Shown here: positions 52,381 through 63,884 of the stretch, in pieces
Layout of the letters: every line of letters begins with the position of its first letter
How positions within the stretch are numbered: position 1 is the stretch's first letter
Source of the DNA: Stercorarius parasiticus
Taxonomy: Eukaryota; Chordata; Aves; Charadriiformes; Stercorariidae
Assembly: GCA_013396915.1 (NCBI GenBank)
Contig: VWZL01002562.1
Location: 375,068 to 439,067 of the forward strand
Direction: 5' to 3'
Length of the DNA: 64,000 nt
Notes under the pieces: model-generated
What the model was told of the DNA's origin: nothing
The model's database searches: none
The model's input: only the letters and a program-made list of their open reading frames with translations
Translations under genes and position numbers: made by a program

Positions 52381-55299
52381 AAATGACTATTCTCTGTCTC
52401 GTGCCCATGTTTTCACCTTCATGCTTTCATCCACACCATCCCTGCACTTCTTTCTGGTACAGTAAACACCACCCATTCTCTTCCTATAACTAGGAATTGA
52501 CATTTCTATTATAATCCACTGAAATGTTACACTCCACAAAAAGAAGCGTTGCTAACCAACTGCTCTGTCTACTTCGCACCATTCAAGCTGTTGAAAAAGA
52601 AGAGACTATGTCATCTTCCATCCTCACAGAGGAGCGTACTGATGCACAATAAAATGGCACCATGACTTCCAGCCAGCCAGCTTCACAGTTGGCACTATCC
52701 CATACACAACGGACACGCAAAATTGTGCAGCAGTGACCAGAAATGAATTTGTATGCTCTTATTCAGAACTGTCCAGTTCCATAGCCTTCAGATAAAATAT
52801 AATCCCTGGCAGCATTTTACGGCTTGGGCAGAAAGAGGCAGCAGGAAATATAACTCATAAATGGATAGGCCTATGACGTTGTTTTTCTGTTCCCATTGCA
52901 GTTTTGCACAAATATATTCATGAAAGTAATATACCCATATTTATTTTCCCTTTGCTTTGAGCTGTAAAAACTTTTAGCAAAATACCATTATTGTATGCTT
53001 GAATGGCACTTCTTATGCTGAATGTACACTTTATGCTTTGACAGGTGTCTCAATTACTTTTGATTTATAATTTTTATTTTTTATTATACACATTTTCTGT
53101 GATGTACAAATTTGTATTTGATATTACTTTTTTTCATTACTACCTAATGGTTTCCTTTGGCAAGCAGTTTTCAGTAGCCTTTATCATTTCACAGTTATGT
53201 CCATTTCTTAGATTATCAGCCAGTTTAAAGCAAAATGGTCTTTAATCAGAAATGACTGAGTTATATCACTTCATTTTTCTAATTGTTCCATCCACAATTT
53301 AGTTGTATTACATAGATCTGTAACATTATGGTCAAGTGGTCCCAATCTAACACTTATCTTCATAAGAGAAGAACATCAGGTAGAATTCTTTCTGAATATG
53401 GAAATGAATGATACTACGGCAAAAGTATTCATATTTATACATAATTATACAGCCATGCAATACAATACAACTCATATGTGTATATGTCACACAACATTAA
53501 CAATAACATTGCTGTATTGCCTTTTCAAAGACACTTCTGATCAATGGCTTAGATTTCACAATTTCTTTTCAGACAGTGGGTATATTTAAGACTTGTTTTT
53601 GCACTAGCATATATATATTATAGGGGAAATAATTAGATTTAGATTAATGGCTAATAGTTGTAAGTTAATAAAAATGCATTTTAAGGTGTTTTCAACATAT
53701 TGCAACTCCACTGGAATTCTCTTCCCCATTTTTTGTGTAGTGAAAACAATCAGTGCCAAGAAGTAACCCAATACAAAAAATTCGGTGCAATTCCAAGGTG
53801 GACCATTGTCCTCAGCTGGGAAAACACCACCCAAAGTATTAAAACACAATTTTTAATAAATAAGCTTTCCTTTTTAGCAGTTATGTCACTTCAAAAGCAA
53901 TTTGACTTGCAAATGAATACGTAAAACAGTGAAAGACTTTAGGAGAATCTCCAATACTAATTGTCAACTTTTCAGCAATTCCGCTGAATTTCAGCATTTG
54001 AGCATTCGCTATCCTCAAACAGGAGAACAGGATCTTAGCCAGAAGCCTCTACATAGTACAAACATTTGTGGACTTTTACGAGGCAGGTAAAGACCTAAAT
54101 TATGTTGCTAATTAAGTTTATATTTCCTTTGGCTACCCAAAGAAACCTGGAGCTGTTCAGCATTCATTGAATGGTGGGATTTTGCCAAGTATTCAGGTAT
54201 GCTGGTAACAGAAAAAACCAAAAGAACCGAAGTCATGCTTTCTATAATACCTACAGGGGAAAAAAGTCAAATTCAAAGCAAGTACATGCAAAGCAAATAC
54301 ATATATACACGAGGGAGAAAGGAGTACCAAAGCACCTGAAACATTTAAAACCATGTAAAAAACTTAAAACTAACATTACTACAGAACTAAGACAACAAAA
54401 ACAAGACTAACAAGATTATAGTTCAATGACAGCAAGTACCAACCTACTCCAAAGAAAAGTACTTCAAAGAAATTGTGGAAAAAACACTAACCTGATTGAC
54501 TTACAAAAGATATAAGATGTGGTTTGTGCTATGCACACACTGTCCAAATAGGTTACATATAAGACTTAATTGATTTTTGTAATTGAGCATGGCACAACAA
54601 GCCAAACTTTCCTACATACCTACATTGTGTAGGTGTGATTCCCTGGAGAGAAACAGACAGATGCAGTGAGTACAGGCAGGACATTAAATAGAATATTTTT
54701 ACCTTCAAAGCTGCTTCCGTCTCCTTTTAACTTGCACAGTCTTTTTGTTTTTCTTAAAAGGATCTTGTAATTCAATTGAAGAGTATGTTATTTAAAGATA
54801 CTTAAATCATGATTACCATACACAAGTATTCACTTCCCTCTTCACCAGTCAGCACAAAGCAACAGCATCTCTTAGTTGATTTTCAGGACACAAATGAAAC
54901 TCAGCACTGTTTGCTTCTTGGCCAGTGAACCAGTTAATCTGTTCAGTTGATACTGAATGCATATCCTTTATTAATGACAATATGAGTTATCAAATATCAA
55001 ACTACTTTTTCTCCCCATCAAAGACTTAAATGACCACTCCTCTCATTTGTTTATGCAGCTTTTTTTCATCACAAGATGATACTACAAAACTACACAGCTA
55101 ACACATGCATTTCAATGCACAGTTGTTTGTGGAGAGCAGTGAAGGGTGTACCTGTACTGCTGTCACGTAAAGAGATTACAGAAATTTAGATAAATGCACT
55201 GACGTCTGTGAGTCTTTTTCCTACATATTTTATTTCAGGCTTTGGAACTGGAAATTTCCTATTCTGAATAGTATCAGAAGGCTTCAATTAGACTTTGGA

Positions 55300-55345
55300 G
55301 GGGGGGGGNACCAAACAAACAAAAAACCAAACCAAACTCATTTTT
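55300..55345. repeat. G9 run, undetermined base, then A-rich CC-spaced tract
   Basis: Nine G, an N at 55309, then units such as CCAAAC, CAAAC and CCAAACC. The N again sits at the end of a G homopolymer. Confidence 0.9.
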
Positions 55346-56078
55346 ATGCTGTTTCTTTTAGCTTGACTGTAACAGGTTCCTGTTTATGTCACTTCATTTT
55401 TATCTATACTTTCCATCCAAATTGAATTTAAACTTACGGAATGTCATTAAAGTTTGTCATCAGGATGGCCCAAATCTATTTACCTCTCACTTTAGATAAG
55501 AAATATTTATGTTCCAAATACATCATAGACGCACAGCCAACTGTAAAGTTTTATCTGTTAACTTCTGATGACACACCTGCTGGAGTAAGTATTTGCTGGG
55601 CTGCTCTTTTTAAGGTTACTTAAACAACGCAAACGTTGTTTAGAACTGGAATCAGACATTGTTATTTAGCCAAGAACCATTATGCTTGAGGTTATTCCAA
55701 ATAACAGATCTTTATTTACAGCTTCAGCTTTCCTGTCACAAATCTGATCAGGAATTGCAGTCAAGTTTTCCTCTAGTCACAGGAGACTTACTCATTCTTT
55801 TCACCTCTGTTTCATATGATGCCATGCTAAGTAAAAAAGCCATGCCTTGACTTTATTAGAGACATACAGCTATCTAAGAATCTATCATACGGATCTATTG
55901 CTCGTAAAGGCATATCCTTACTACAAAGATTTCCAATTTTTCCATCCTGAATCACTCCCAAAATGATCCTCAGAGTCAAGACTCTCTTCTCATCTCATCA
56001 TTGACCATGATAATTTTGACATCAGCTCATTACCACACTATATAGAACATCTCTATCAGGAGTGCAGCAGGACTACAA

Positions 56079-56103
56079 CAGGGATCTGCTGTCAGGGATC
56101 TGC
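56079..56103. repeat. 11-bp direct duplication
   Basis: CAGGGATCTGC at 56079-56089 is repeated at 56093-56103. Confidence 0.85.
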
Positions 56104-57587
56104 AGAGAAAAGTGCTGAAATGGAGGTTTTGCTTTGTTCAGCAACCAAGAAAATCCTTACAGATGCAGATATACAGGTAGCAATTTTGTTCATAGTTCAG
56201 CAAACAGTTCTCCTTATTGTATTGGGAAGAAGATTATGATATAGCAAATCCACATCACCACTTAATTCTTTTTAAGAAGGTTCAAAGTTTTAAGTTGCAT
56301 TCTTTAAGGCAAAATTTAACAATTTATCCCGATCACTGTTGCAGCATATTTTCATAAATACCTCTGCTATTTCCTTGAAAGGAAAAGGAAAAAAAAAACA
56401 CCCCAAACACCTTGCTCCAACCTACTCTTCAACATTTGAATTTCAAAGGTTTTGGCCTCCTTACTGTAAGCAATTCATGAATTAGCATCTTATCCAGCCA
56501 AACATTTTGAGTCACTGCTTTAAAATTAGATTGATCATATATTGTTGAAATTGTCTTTAACTGGTATAATTCCATTCAGCTGAAAGAATTTAATTCCTGT
56601 TTAGAGAATGTGCAGGTTCAACTATCTTCATCTCCAAGCATTATGAACTGAAAAATCTCTCTTAATTGCTAAGAAACTGGATGCAGGAATAAGGTTCCAT
56701 ATGTCTCTGTTATATCCTGCATACTCTGCCTCTGTTCAAGCCTTATGTGTAGCAGTTCCAGACTTTAAATGAGAGGGCCAATGTTAACAAGATGCAATCC
56801 AACTACACATGTTCGGAGACAAATAACCATCTGAGACAAATGGCCTTGAAATTGCATGCTTACGGGAAAAAGTTAAGTTGTATATTAAAACATACAAAAT
56901 CCTGCTTTATGGTCCCTGAAGAAATGGATATAAATGTGCAAGCGCACAGAACATTTGCATTGCTCTCCTGCCCATGATCTGTTATGCTGCAACACAAGTC
57001 TGGGCTTGAGGCAAATGTGTTCCTATGCCAAAATTGTATGGAATGCACAAAAAGGTCAAGGCTAGGAATTTATGTGTTTCACAGTTATATAGAAATTACG
57101 GGAAAGAGAACTTGGCTACTCCTGGCATTGCACAGGTGTAGGTAACTGAGAGCATTCTGTGGGTCAGACTTTTTCAATCAAAATTCCACTTTATCAGAAG
57201 CAATGGCCCTGTGCATGTGATTATTAGAACTGAAAAGATAGCTCAGTCTGGGAGGGAAACTAAGGGATCCCCCTCAAAATTCTTTCTTTGCACCATCTTT
57301 CCATCAGTAAAGTCTAGACTTTATGTTAGAGGACCATTATCTGAAAGAAAGATAATTAATGATAAAATATTTAGTCTATGTACGTGGAAAAAAACCTAAG
57401 AGTATTGCTCTAAGTTTTCATTTGGTTATGCCCTTTAGTGGAACAAAACCACACAAAAATCATCACAGGAAGTGTCATTTAAACTCTTCACTGTAAAATG
57501 AGTAAAACGTTTCAGAAGCTAAATGGAAGAGCTCACTGGTCATTCTATCCATAAGCAAACCTGAACTCCCAAACTTTTGAAGTGTAT

Positions 57588-57618
57588 GTTGTTATTATTG
57601 TTTTTGTTATTATTGTAA
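57588..57618. repeat. GTTATT-type simple repeat
   Basis: Two imperfect copies of a GTTATTATTG unit separated by T-rich sequence. Confidence 0.75.
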
Positions 57619-58069
57619 ATGGATAGTGTCCTCTCACTGTAGCAGTGTATCTGGAAACAATTAAACAATTAAAATAGCTGTATGTCTGAGTAAAAAATCA
57701 TGGACCTAATGATGTATGAATTTATCAAGTGAATGCTGAGACTGTACTAAGTGTAAGAGAAGCAGGCTCAGCACAGCTGCTTAAATTTGTTTAAACTAAC
57801 AGATGAGACGTAGCAGCAGTTTTAAAATGGTGAGGCTGACAGACCTATCAAGTCAGTTGAAAACAGTATTGTTCTAGAGAAGGGGGCTTCATCTTACCTG
57901 AGATTTAAATGAACATGAAGAGCTATGGCCTCTACTACTAATGAGGGGTTATGAGCAGAAGACAACGTAACTCCTGGCCAAAGCATGTTAGCACAAACAT
58001 GTATGCTAATGTACTACATAGCAAAGATTCATGCATCATAACAGAAGCTCTCCTATAAATACAAGATTT

Positions 58070-58230
58070 CAGGGAAGTTTGAGTCACCATCCCTGGAGGT
58101 ATTTAAAAGACATGGAGATGTGGTGCTGATGGACATGGTTTAGTGGTGGACTTGGCAGTGTTAGGTCAACGGTTGGACTTGATGATCTTAAAGGTCTTTT
58201 CCAACCTAAACAACTCTATGATTCTAATGG
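58070..58230 (+). mobile_element. Young avian CR1 LINE 3' end, plus orientation
   Basis: This is the best-preserved repeat in the window. It starts at CAGGGAAGTTTGAGTCACC and continues with ATCCCTGGAGGTATTTAAAA, GACATGGAGATGTGGTGCTG and GACATGGTTTAGTGG. CGGTTGGACTTGATGATCTT then AAAGGTCTTTTCCAACCTAA follow, and it ends in CTCTATGATTCTA. This is the conserved 3' end of a late avian CR1 subfamily, 5'-truncated to about 160 bases. CR1 lacks a poly(A) tail and ends in short ATTCTATG-type repeats, as seen here. The low divergence compared with the other CR1 copies marks it as much younger. It carries no coding sequence. Confidence 0.93.
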
Positions 58231-58471
58231 GAGATGGCACAACATGAAGCACAATGGATGATAGATGGAATGAAGGAAAGGTGAGAATACGCAGTAGGAA
58301 AAAGAAAAGGAATAATGACAAGAAACAATCTAGGCAATTCTCAAAGATAAGCATTAGGCTAACTCTGAACAGCTGTCAACTACATGAGACTGTCTATTTT
58401 TTGTACTCTCAATATTGTATCTGTGAAAAACACTGCTCCACGTTCTTACTGTTTCTTGGGAGTTAAACACA

Positions 58472-58487
58472 GAATGCTATAGCATTC
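58472..58487. repeat. 16-base perfect palindrome
   Basis: GAATGCTATAGCATTC equals its own reverse complement, with no spacer. Confidence 0.9.
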
Positions 58488-59317
58488 AAATTAAGGAATT
58501 AATTTTTACTTTTGAAAAACATAAATGCCTAAGAAATCCTTCAGGACTAGTGGCAGCTCATGAAAGAGTGTCCCAACAACGGCTTTCCAAAGCAACACAT
58601 TCAGCTTTGTTTGTGGGCAAAGAAGCAATCTTTCCACAATACAGAGTGTGCTACTCAAGTAGTAATCTGTCAATGCATGGCAAGTTAAGAGTGTCTGGAC
58701 AGCACAGTGGTGGCTAATGCAATACAGATGATTTCACCTTCAGGTATCCAGTTCAAAAAAATGCAGCCCAAAAAGTGTCATCACCTGATAGTTTTTACTA
58801 CTTCTATTTACAGTACAAAATTTCCCAGAGGGCGAAACTGATATCACGACTTTCTCTCTACTCCCACCCTCCTTGTGTTGGGCATTGTGTCTATACTAAG
58901 CAACAGACTTTCTCTACAGATCCCATATTGTAAACAGATTACAGATACAAAGGAAAAAAGCACAGAAGACTGAAATGCATTATTGAAATTCAGCAAGTCA
59001 GACATAAAAGCGATTCTGACTCCCAAGCTGATGACATTCTTTCTTGTGTGTTAGGATAGCTTCTCCCCCCCCGAAAGCTAAATGCTCACACGTGCAGCAA
59101 GATCCGAGCTCCAGGATGCATCAACCTTACTAGATGAGTGCATGTTTTCCTTTCAGCCCATGTGGAATAGGGCTGATACCTCCCAGGCATGCTGGGCTCA
59201 CTGTACACAGGCTTCAGAGATGGTCTGCGCACACAGAGAGCACATCCAGGATTCCCAGACACCCAGCAACCTGGACTGAGCTACCACTCTGAGTATCTGG
59301 GAACCCTAGACAAAGGT

Positions 59318-59360
59318 TTAAAAAAAAAAAAAAAACAAAACCCAAAACAAAACCCAAAGC
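59318..59360. repeat. Poly(A) with AAAACCC units
   Basis: A16 is followed by two to three units of CAAAACCCAAAA type. Confidence 0.85.
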
Positions 59361-59792
59361 TCATTTTTACCTAGACAAAGCATCCATTTCCAAGATATAA
59401 CAATCTGAGAAAGGAGTCTTTCTTAACAATTTGATTAGAAGGTGCAGGAATCCATGCTCCCACTCTGCTCTCCTAATAACAGAGCCACCTATTATTATAA
59501 TTATATAAAACATCAGTAAAGAAGCCTTTGCATGAATTCTCTTCTAACTCTAAAGGTGGCCTTTCCAGGTCAAGCTGGCAGGGTGGGCAGGAAGCCTGCT
59601 GAAGCTTAGATCATAGTATCCACCAAACACTTCTCATGGACGCCAAACTCATTCGTTCTAGAAACTTACACCGTTTTCTCGGTAAAATAATACTGAAATA
59701 AGTATTAGAAAAAAAATGAAAGCCTCAAAAACGAGGGAGCCCGTCCAGAGTAAAGCATCAACAGCATCAAAGAGTTCTGGCTTATCTCTCCA

Positions 59793-59806
59793 CATATATA
59801 TATATC
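59793..59806. repeat. Short (TA)n repeat
   Basis: Six to seven TA units. Confidence 0.8.
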
Positions 59807-60824
59807 ACCATATTATATCTCCATATAATCAACTGCCTCATCTCACCATTCTGCAATAACAAGCAGTAATTCTCTCACTCCAATTCTATTTCCACTGTAA
59901 ATCATTTCAATTCTGACATCTTCACTGGGGACTAAATAACATGTGACCTTATCTAACTTAAATATGGTATTAATTTTAACAAGAAAAAAAGTGGTTTATG
60001 AAATTCAGGAGCTTAGGGTAACTGGGGGGATATAGGTCTGCCTCAGGGGGTAGCATATGGATTTAATTTTCCCTACATTTTTCACCAAATTCTAAGAACT
60101 ATGTTAATGTTTTGCTATAGGGTGGCACAAAATCATAACTCCAAATCTTGCCTAGAAGAATCAGGGTTCTGAATGCTGCACTGGGCAAGAGAAATTCAGA
60201 ACAGTTGAATAGCAATTGCAAAACCTTAAACAGACCTGATTTCTTTCCAAGCTTTTTCACGTAACTTGGAGAACCTTTAAAAAAATAATCGCCTTCGTGT
60301 TTGAAAAATAAGAACATGTTCCTATTATGAAATATAGATAAAGACCAATTCTGTGTCCAGTTACACTGTTGAAGTGTGGAATGAAGTTCAAGAAGTTAAG
60401 CTGCTATGACTGTAAGTCTAAAAATGGATCCTTTATGAGACCTCTGAGATAAGTTGTCAAAAACTTTCTGACTCTTCAACAGGAACTTTCCAAACTTCAA
60501 CAGGAAGAACCCTCTCATCCTAAAGATCTTCCTATCTTTCTATACTTACAGGTTTCCCTCTTCTATTATTTTCTCCTAAACATCATACCACCTAGCAGAG
60601 ACTGCTGCATATCCATGCCTTCAAGAAAAGGGAAATCTTGACTTGAATTAGCGCTAACACATGTGGTAAGCACAACCTGGACACACACAGAGCTACATAT
60701 TTTATAGGTACATTAATCAGAAACACCTCATTTATTCCATTGCTTTTACTTGTGCTATTGAAAAAAACATTTTAATTGTCTCATTTTAAGAAGTTTTCAA
60801 ATAAGTTGTCCTTTTTTTGTCTTA

Positions 60825-61240
60825 ACATCTTACCTATTAATTTTATTGCATGTCCCCTAACTCTTGAATTGTGAAAAAAAAAAATAGGAAATAGTAATTT
60901 CTTGCTTGTCCTTAACACGCTCCTCCCTGCACTGCCTCCAACCATCTTTCCCAGTCTGGAGAGTCGGAGGCTACTCCAGCTCTCCTCCATTCTGCACCTC
61001 TCATTATCCTTGACCTTTTTAAAATTTTTCTAGTTCTGTTACATTGCGACTCAGAGGAAACTAGAATCTGGTAGACATAGAAGTGTACTCAGGATTTACG
61101 TAACAGACTGTGTTGCTTTCATGCTTTGTTCTGATTCCTTTTGCCACAATTCTTAATGTGCTATTTGTGGTTTTGATGACTGTACTGTTAAGCATTAAAC
61201 CGATATTTTCATAGATTTTACCAAATCACGCCTATTCGGT
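60825..61240 (-). mobile_element. Old CR1 LINE fragment, minus orientation
   Basis: Plus-strand text CCTATTAATTTTATTGCATG then TCCCCTAACTCTTGAATTGTG matches the reverse complement of an old CR1 subtype ('cctattaattttattaagtgtcccctagttcttgtattatg'). Later come 'cccagtctggagagtc', 'ctcctccattctgcacctc', 'attatccttgac', 'tttctagttctgttacat', 'gtgtactcaggattta', 'tgctttgttctgattccttttgccacaattcttaatgtgctatttgtggttttgatgactg'. These follow the element order with strong divergence. An A11 insertion lies near 60.88 kb. The right end fades near 61.24 kb. Confidence 0.7.
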
Positions 61241-61519
61241 ACTAAGGAATTAAGAATATATCCCTCTGTATATATATACTGGCTTTTTTTTTTTTTCATT
61301 TGCACCAAATTTATTAACCCTGATGAAAACAAAAGGTGCATTTCGCTCAGCGAGCACTATAAATTAGATGCAACTATTTCTGCTGTTTGACTGAACTGCT
61401 TTATGATATGCATCATGCTGGGATTTCATAGAATGACCCTAACTTGCATCCTTAGCGGAACATTCACAAAAAGCTTGTATCAAAGTCAATCTGCCTGCAA
61501 TGGGCAGGCTATAGCCACA

Positions 61520-61602
61520 GAGCCCAAATTCACACTACTGATACTTCACTGATGGCAATGAGGTATATCACAGACTGATTTGGCTTAGAAAGTGCATCAA
61601 GC
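61520..61602. repeat. Old fold-back repeat fragment
   Basis: CCCAAATTCACACTACTGAT..., then CACTGATGGCAATGAGG and finally CAGACTGATTTGG. The two ends are partly complementary (CCAAAT and ATTTGG), and the text resembles old amniote copies reading 'ccaaattcatccctggtgtaactccactgatg...gaatttggcc'. Family name not known to me. Confidence 0.4.
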
Positions 61603-61933
61603 AAGACAGTAAACTCTAGAAGAAATGGTGCACCAGGTATACAAACCAGAAGTAGGTTCTCCCTTTGTACTTACAACATAAGACACAAAATAACACACCA
61701 ATATAGGACAGGGGACCAGAAGCAAATAGACTGAGACCACCTGATTAGCATGACAGCAAGTCATTTAAACTGCTGTCAAGTTTGTGGGAATGACCGAAAG
61801 AACTTTAAAAAGCCCTTCAAAAGAATAACAAGGTTTGGTTTGTGGGTCTTTTTATATACTTCCTTCCATACATCAGGTGCAACACCTAAGAGAGCCTGAC
61901 TTAGAAGCCTTCAAAAGTGTGGAGAGTGTGAGC

Positions 61934-61954
61934 AAAATAAAAAAAAAAAAAAAA
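61934..61954. repeat. Poly(A) run
   Basis: AAAAT followed by A16. Confidence 0.85.
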
Positions 61955-62418
61955 TCACTAGACAAATTCATCAACAACTGTAAGATGAGATCTCTCAGTA
62001 AAAAGGTGCTTTTAAAATAAGTGGTTATTACCACATCTACTAGATCTGGGTAGAAAGAGGTAGAGAATTTGCATTCTTTCTTCCTGCTAAGAAGGTTGCA
62101 TGTCATTTTGCAGCCAATTTCATCAGCTTCCATAGAAGCAGCTGTGACGACTTCCATCATGGAGCTGAACAGTCTCTAAGAGCATGAGTTTTTTTATTGG
62201 TAGGAAAAGTGATGAGACACGGAGCACCTCACCTCCCACAAAAAATCCTGCGCCATGTCAAAGACAAGACAAGCAGTTTTTCCTACTGAAAGCAGACACA
62301 TCCCTCCTTCAATTCATGATATATCAGAAACTCAGCTCAAAACAACACCAAACATAGTAACACAAAGGCTTACAGAAGGAAGGAGTCCTTGCACATCATC
62401 TCTCTCCTGTGCCCACCG

Positions 62419-62449
62419 AAAAAAAAAAAAAAACACAAAAACAAAACCA
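62419..62449. repeat. Poly(A) with CAAAA units
   Basis: A15 followed by CACAAAAACAAAACC. Confidence 0.85.
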
Positions 62450-63608
62450 AGTGCAGGAAAGGCATCCTTCTGGACTATTAAAGAGTTTGAAGCCAACAGT
62501 CAACACGTTAGGTAACCTCATTATCCACTGCCTAGTGCCAAAGGCAAAACAGGTGCGAGGATACCAAAGCAAGAGGAAAGCACAGGCTGTTAACAGAAAT
62601 CTGCGATTTTAAGGGCATTAAAATATTTCCAAATGTTCAGAGAAAAGCCTCACAGTGGAGCAGACGTTTATTAATGGAAAAATAGAAGGAAAAATGTGAA
62701 TTGCTGGAGAGATGCATCATCCTTAAGACACAGCTTGTTTTTCCCCTTTCTCAGTTCAGACTATTAACACTAAGACTTAAGGGCTTGAGTTTCATTTTGC
62801 TCCCCACAGTGAGGAACAGGAAAGACCACTCACTATCTTTTTTTGTGTCACATTACTAAGCTTATCATTTCAGGGGAATGGAACACTAGTGCCATTTTCA
62901 GACTCAATAAATAAGACCATTCAACAGGAGAGGTCATATCACAATTGCCACCTTGCCCCTTCAGCTTTCACTAGTCCACCGTTTCCAGTTCAGATCTGGA
63001 GAGAACTGCTATAACTACTAACCAGTAGCAAATTCTGGTGAAGTTAGTGAAGTTACACAGCTGCAGAGACAAAGTGAAAATAAAACCTTTTTCTTGAGCA
63101 ACCACTACAATCAGATCCTGGAATCGGTGGATTCAATCTGGTGGATTGAAATATCTGGGCAAGAAAATAAAGACTAGTAGAGTTCCAAAAATAATGGTTT
63201 TACAGCATCACTTTGATTCTCTGATACACTTTCTCCGACATTTAATGTCAGAATTTAGCTGAATTTATTTTTGTGCATTCCCTCAGTTCCCACACTTGAA
63301 TTACACAATGCCCTTCCATTTACTACAAGGTACATAAACACCTTAACATTGCTCTTAATGAGCAACATTCTTATGAGACTGCCTCAGGTTTTTATTGTTA
63401 TTAACCACTTCCAAGAAAAAGACATCATGTTCCATAATTGCCATGTAAAAATAGTCTTCTATTTCAGTTTTGTATTCAAAATACAACTTATTTTCAATGA
63501 AATTTATTTCCACAAGCCATCTGTAGATGCTGCAGGACACACTGATGGAATTTCAATTTCAAAGAATACCTGATGTTTAGAACTTGTAGCAGTATGAAGA
63601 GCACATAT

Positions 63609-63643
63609 GTTTTTTATTTATAAATTTTATTTATTTATTTCAG
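63609..63643. repeat. (TTTA)n-type simple repeat
   Basis: TTTA units with one AT-rich interruption, ending in three clean ATTT units. Confidence 0.85.
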
Positions 63644-63884
63644 TGAAGCCATAGGATTTGCAGACTGGACTTCTACTTGAGGGAATACATGTATGTGAAG
63701 GGAACATTGTACCACCCGAGTGTCAAAATCTCCTAAGAATTATTTACCAGCACTTCAGATACTTTTTCACATTCAAAGCACAATAATGCTGTCTAATTAG
63801 TCTTTAAAAGCCATGATAAATTGGTTGGTAAGTATATACATACAGAAAGTGACAGACAGAAGAAAAAAAAAAAAAGGACAGTTT

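Larger units (their letters stand above)
52381..58069. other. Unique AT-rich non-coding stretch
   Basis: No exon is supported. It contains the undetermined base at 55309 after a G9 run, an A-rich CC-spaced tract right after it, an 11-bp direct duplication at 56079-56103 and a GTTATT-type simple repeat at 57.59 kb. Confidence 0.5.
58231..60824. other. Unique non-coding stretch with simple repeats
   Basis: No exon is supported. It contains a 16-base perfect palindrome (58472-58487), an A-rich tract at 59.32 kb and a short TA repeat at 59.79 kb. A weak SINE-like block near 59.44-59.49 kb cannot be confirmed. Confidence 0.5.
61241..63884. other. Non-coding stretch with simple repeats
   Basis: No exon is supported. 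It contains a fold-back-type old repeat (61.52 kb) and A-rich (61.94 and 62.42 kb) and TTTA-type (63.61 kb) simple repeats. Confidence 0.5.

Noticed and set aside
59420..59500. Further MIR fragment
   Set aside because: Only scattered similarity (GCAGGAATCCATGCTCCCA-like); too weak to report as a feature.
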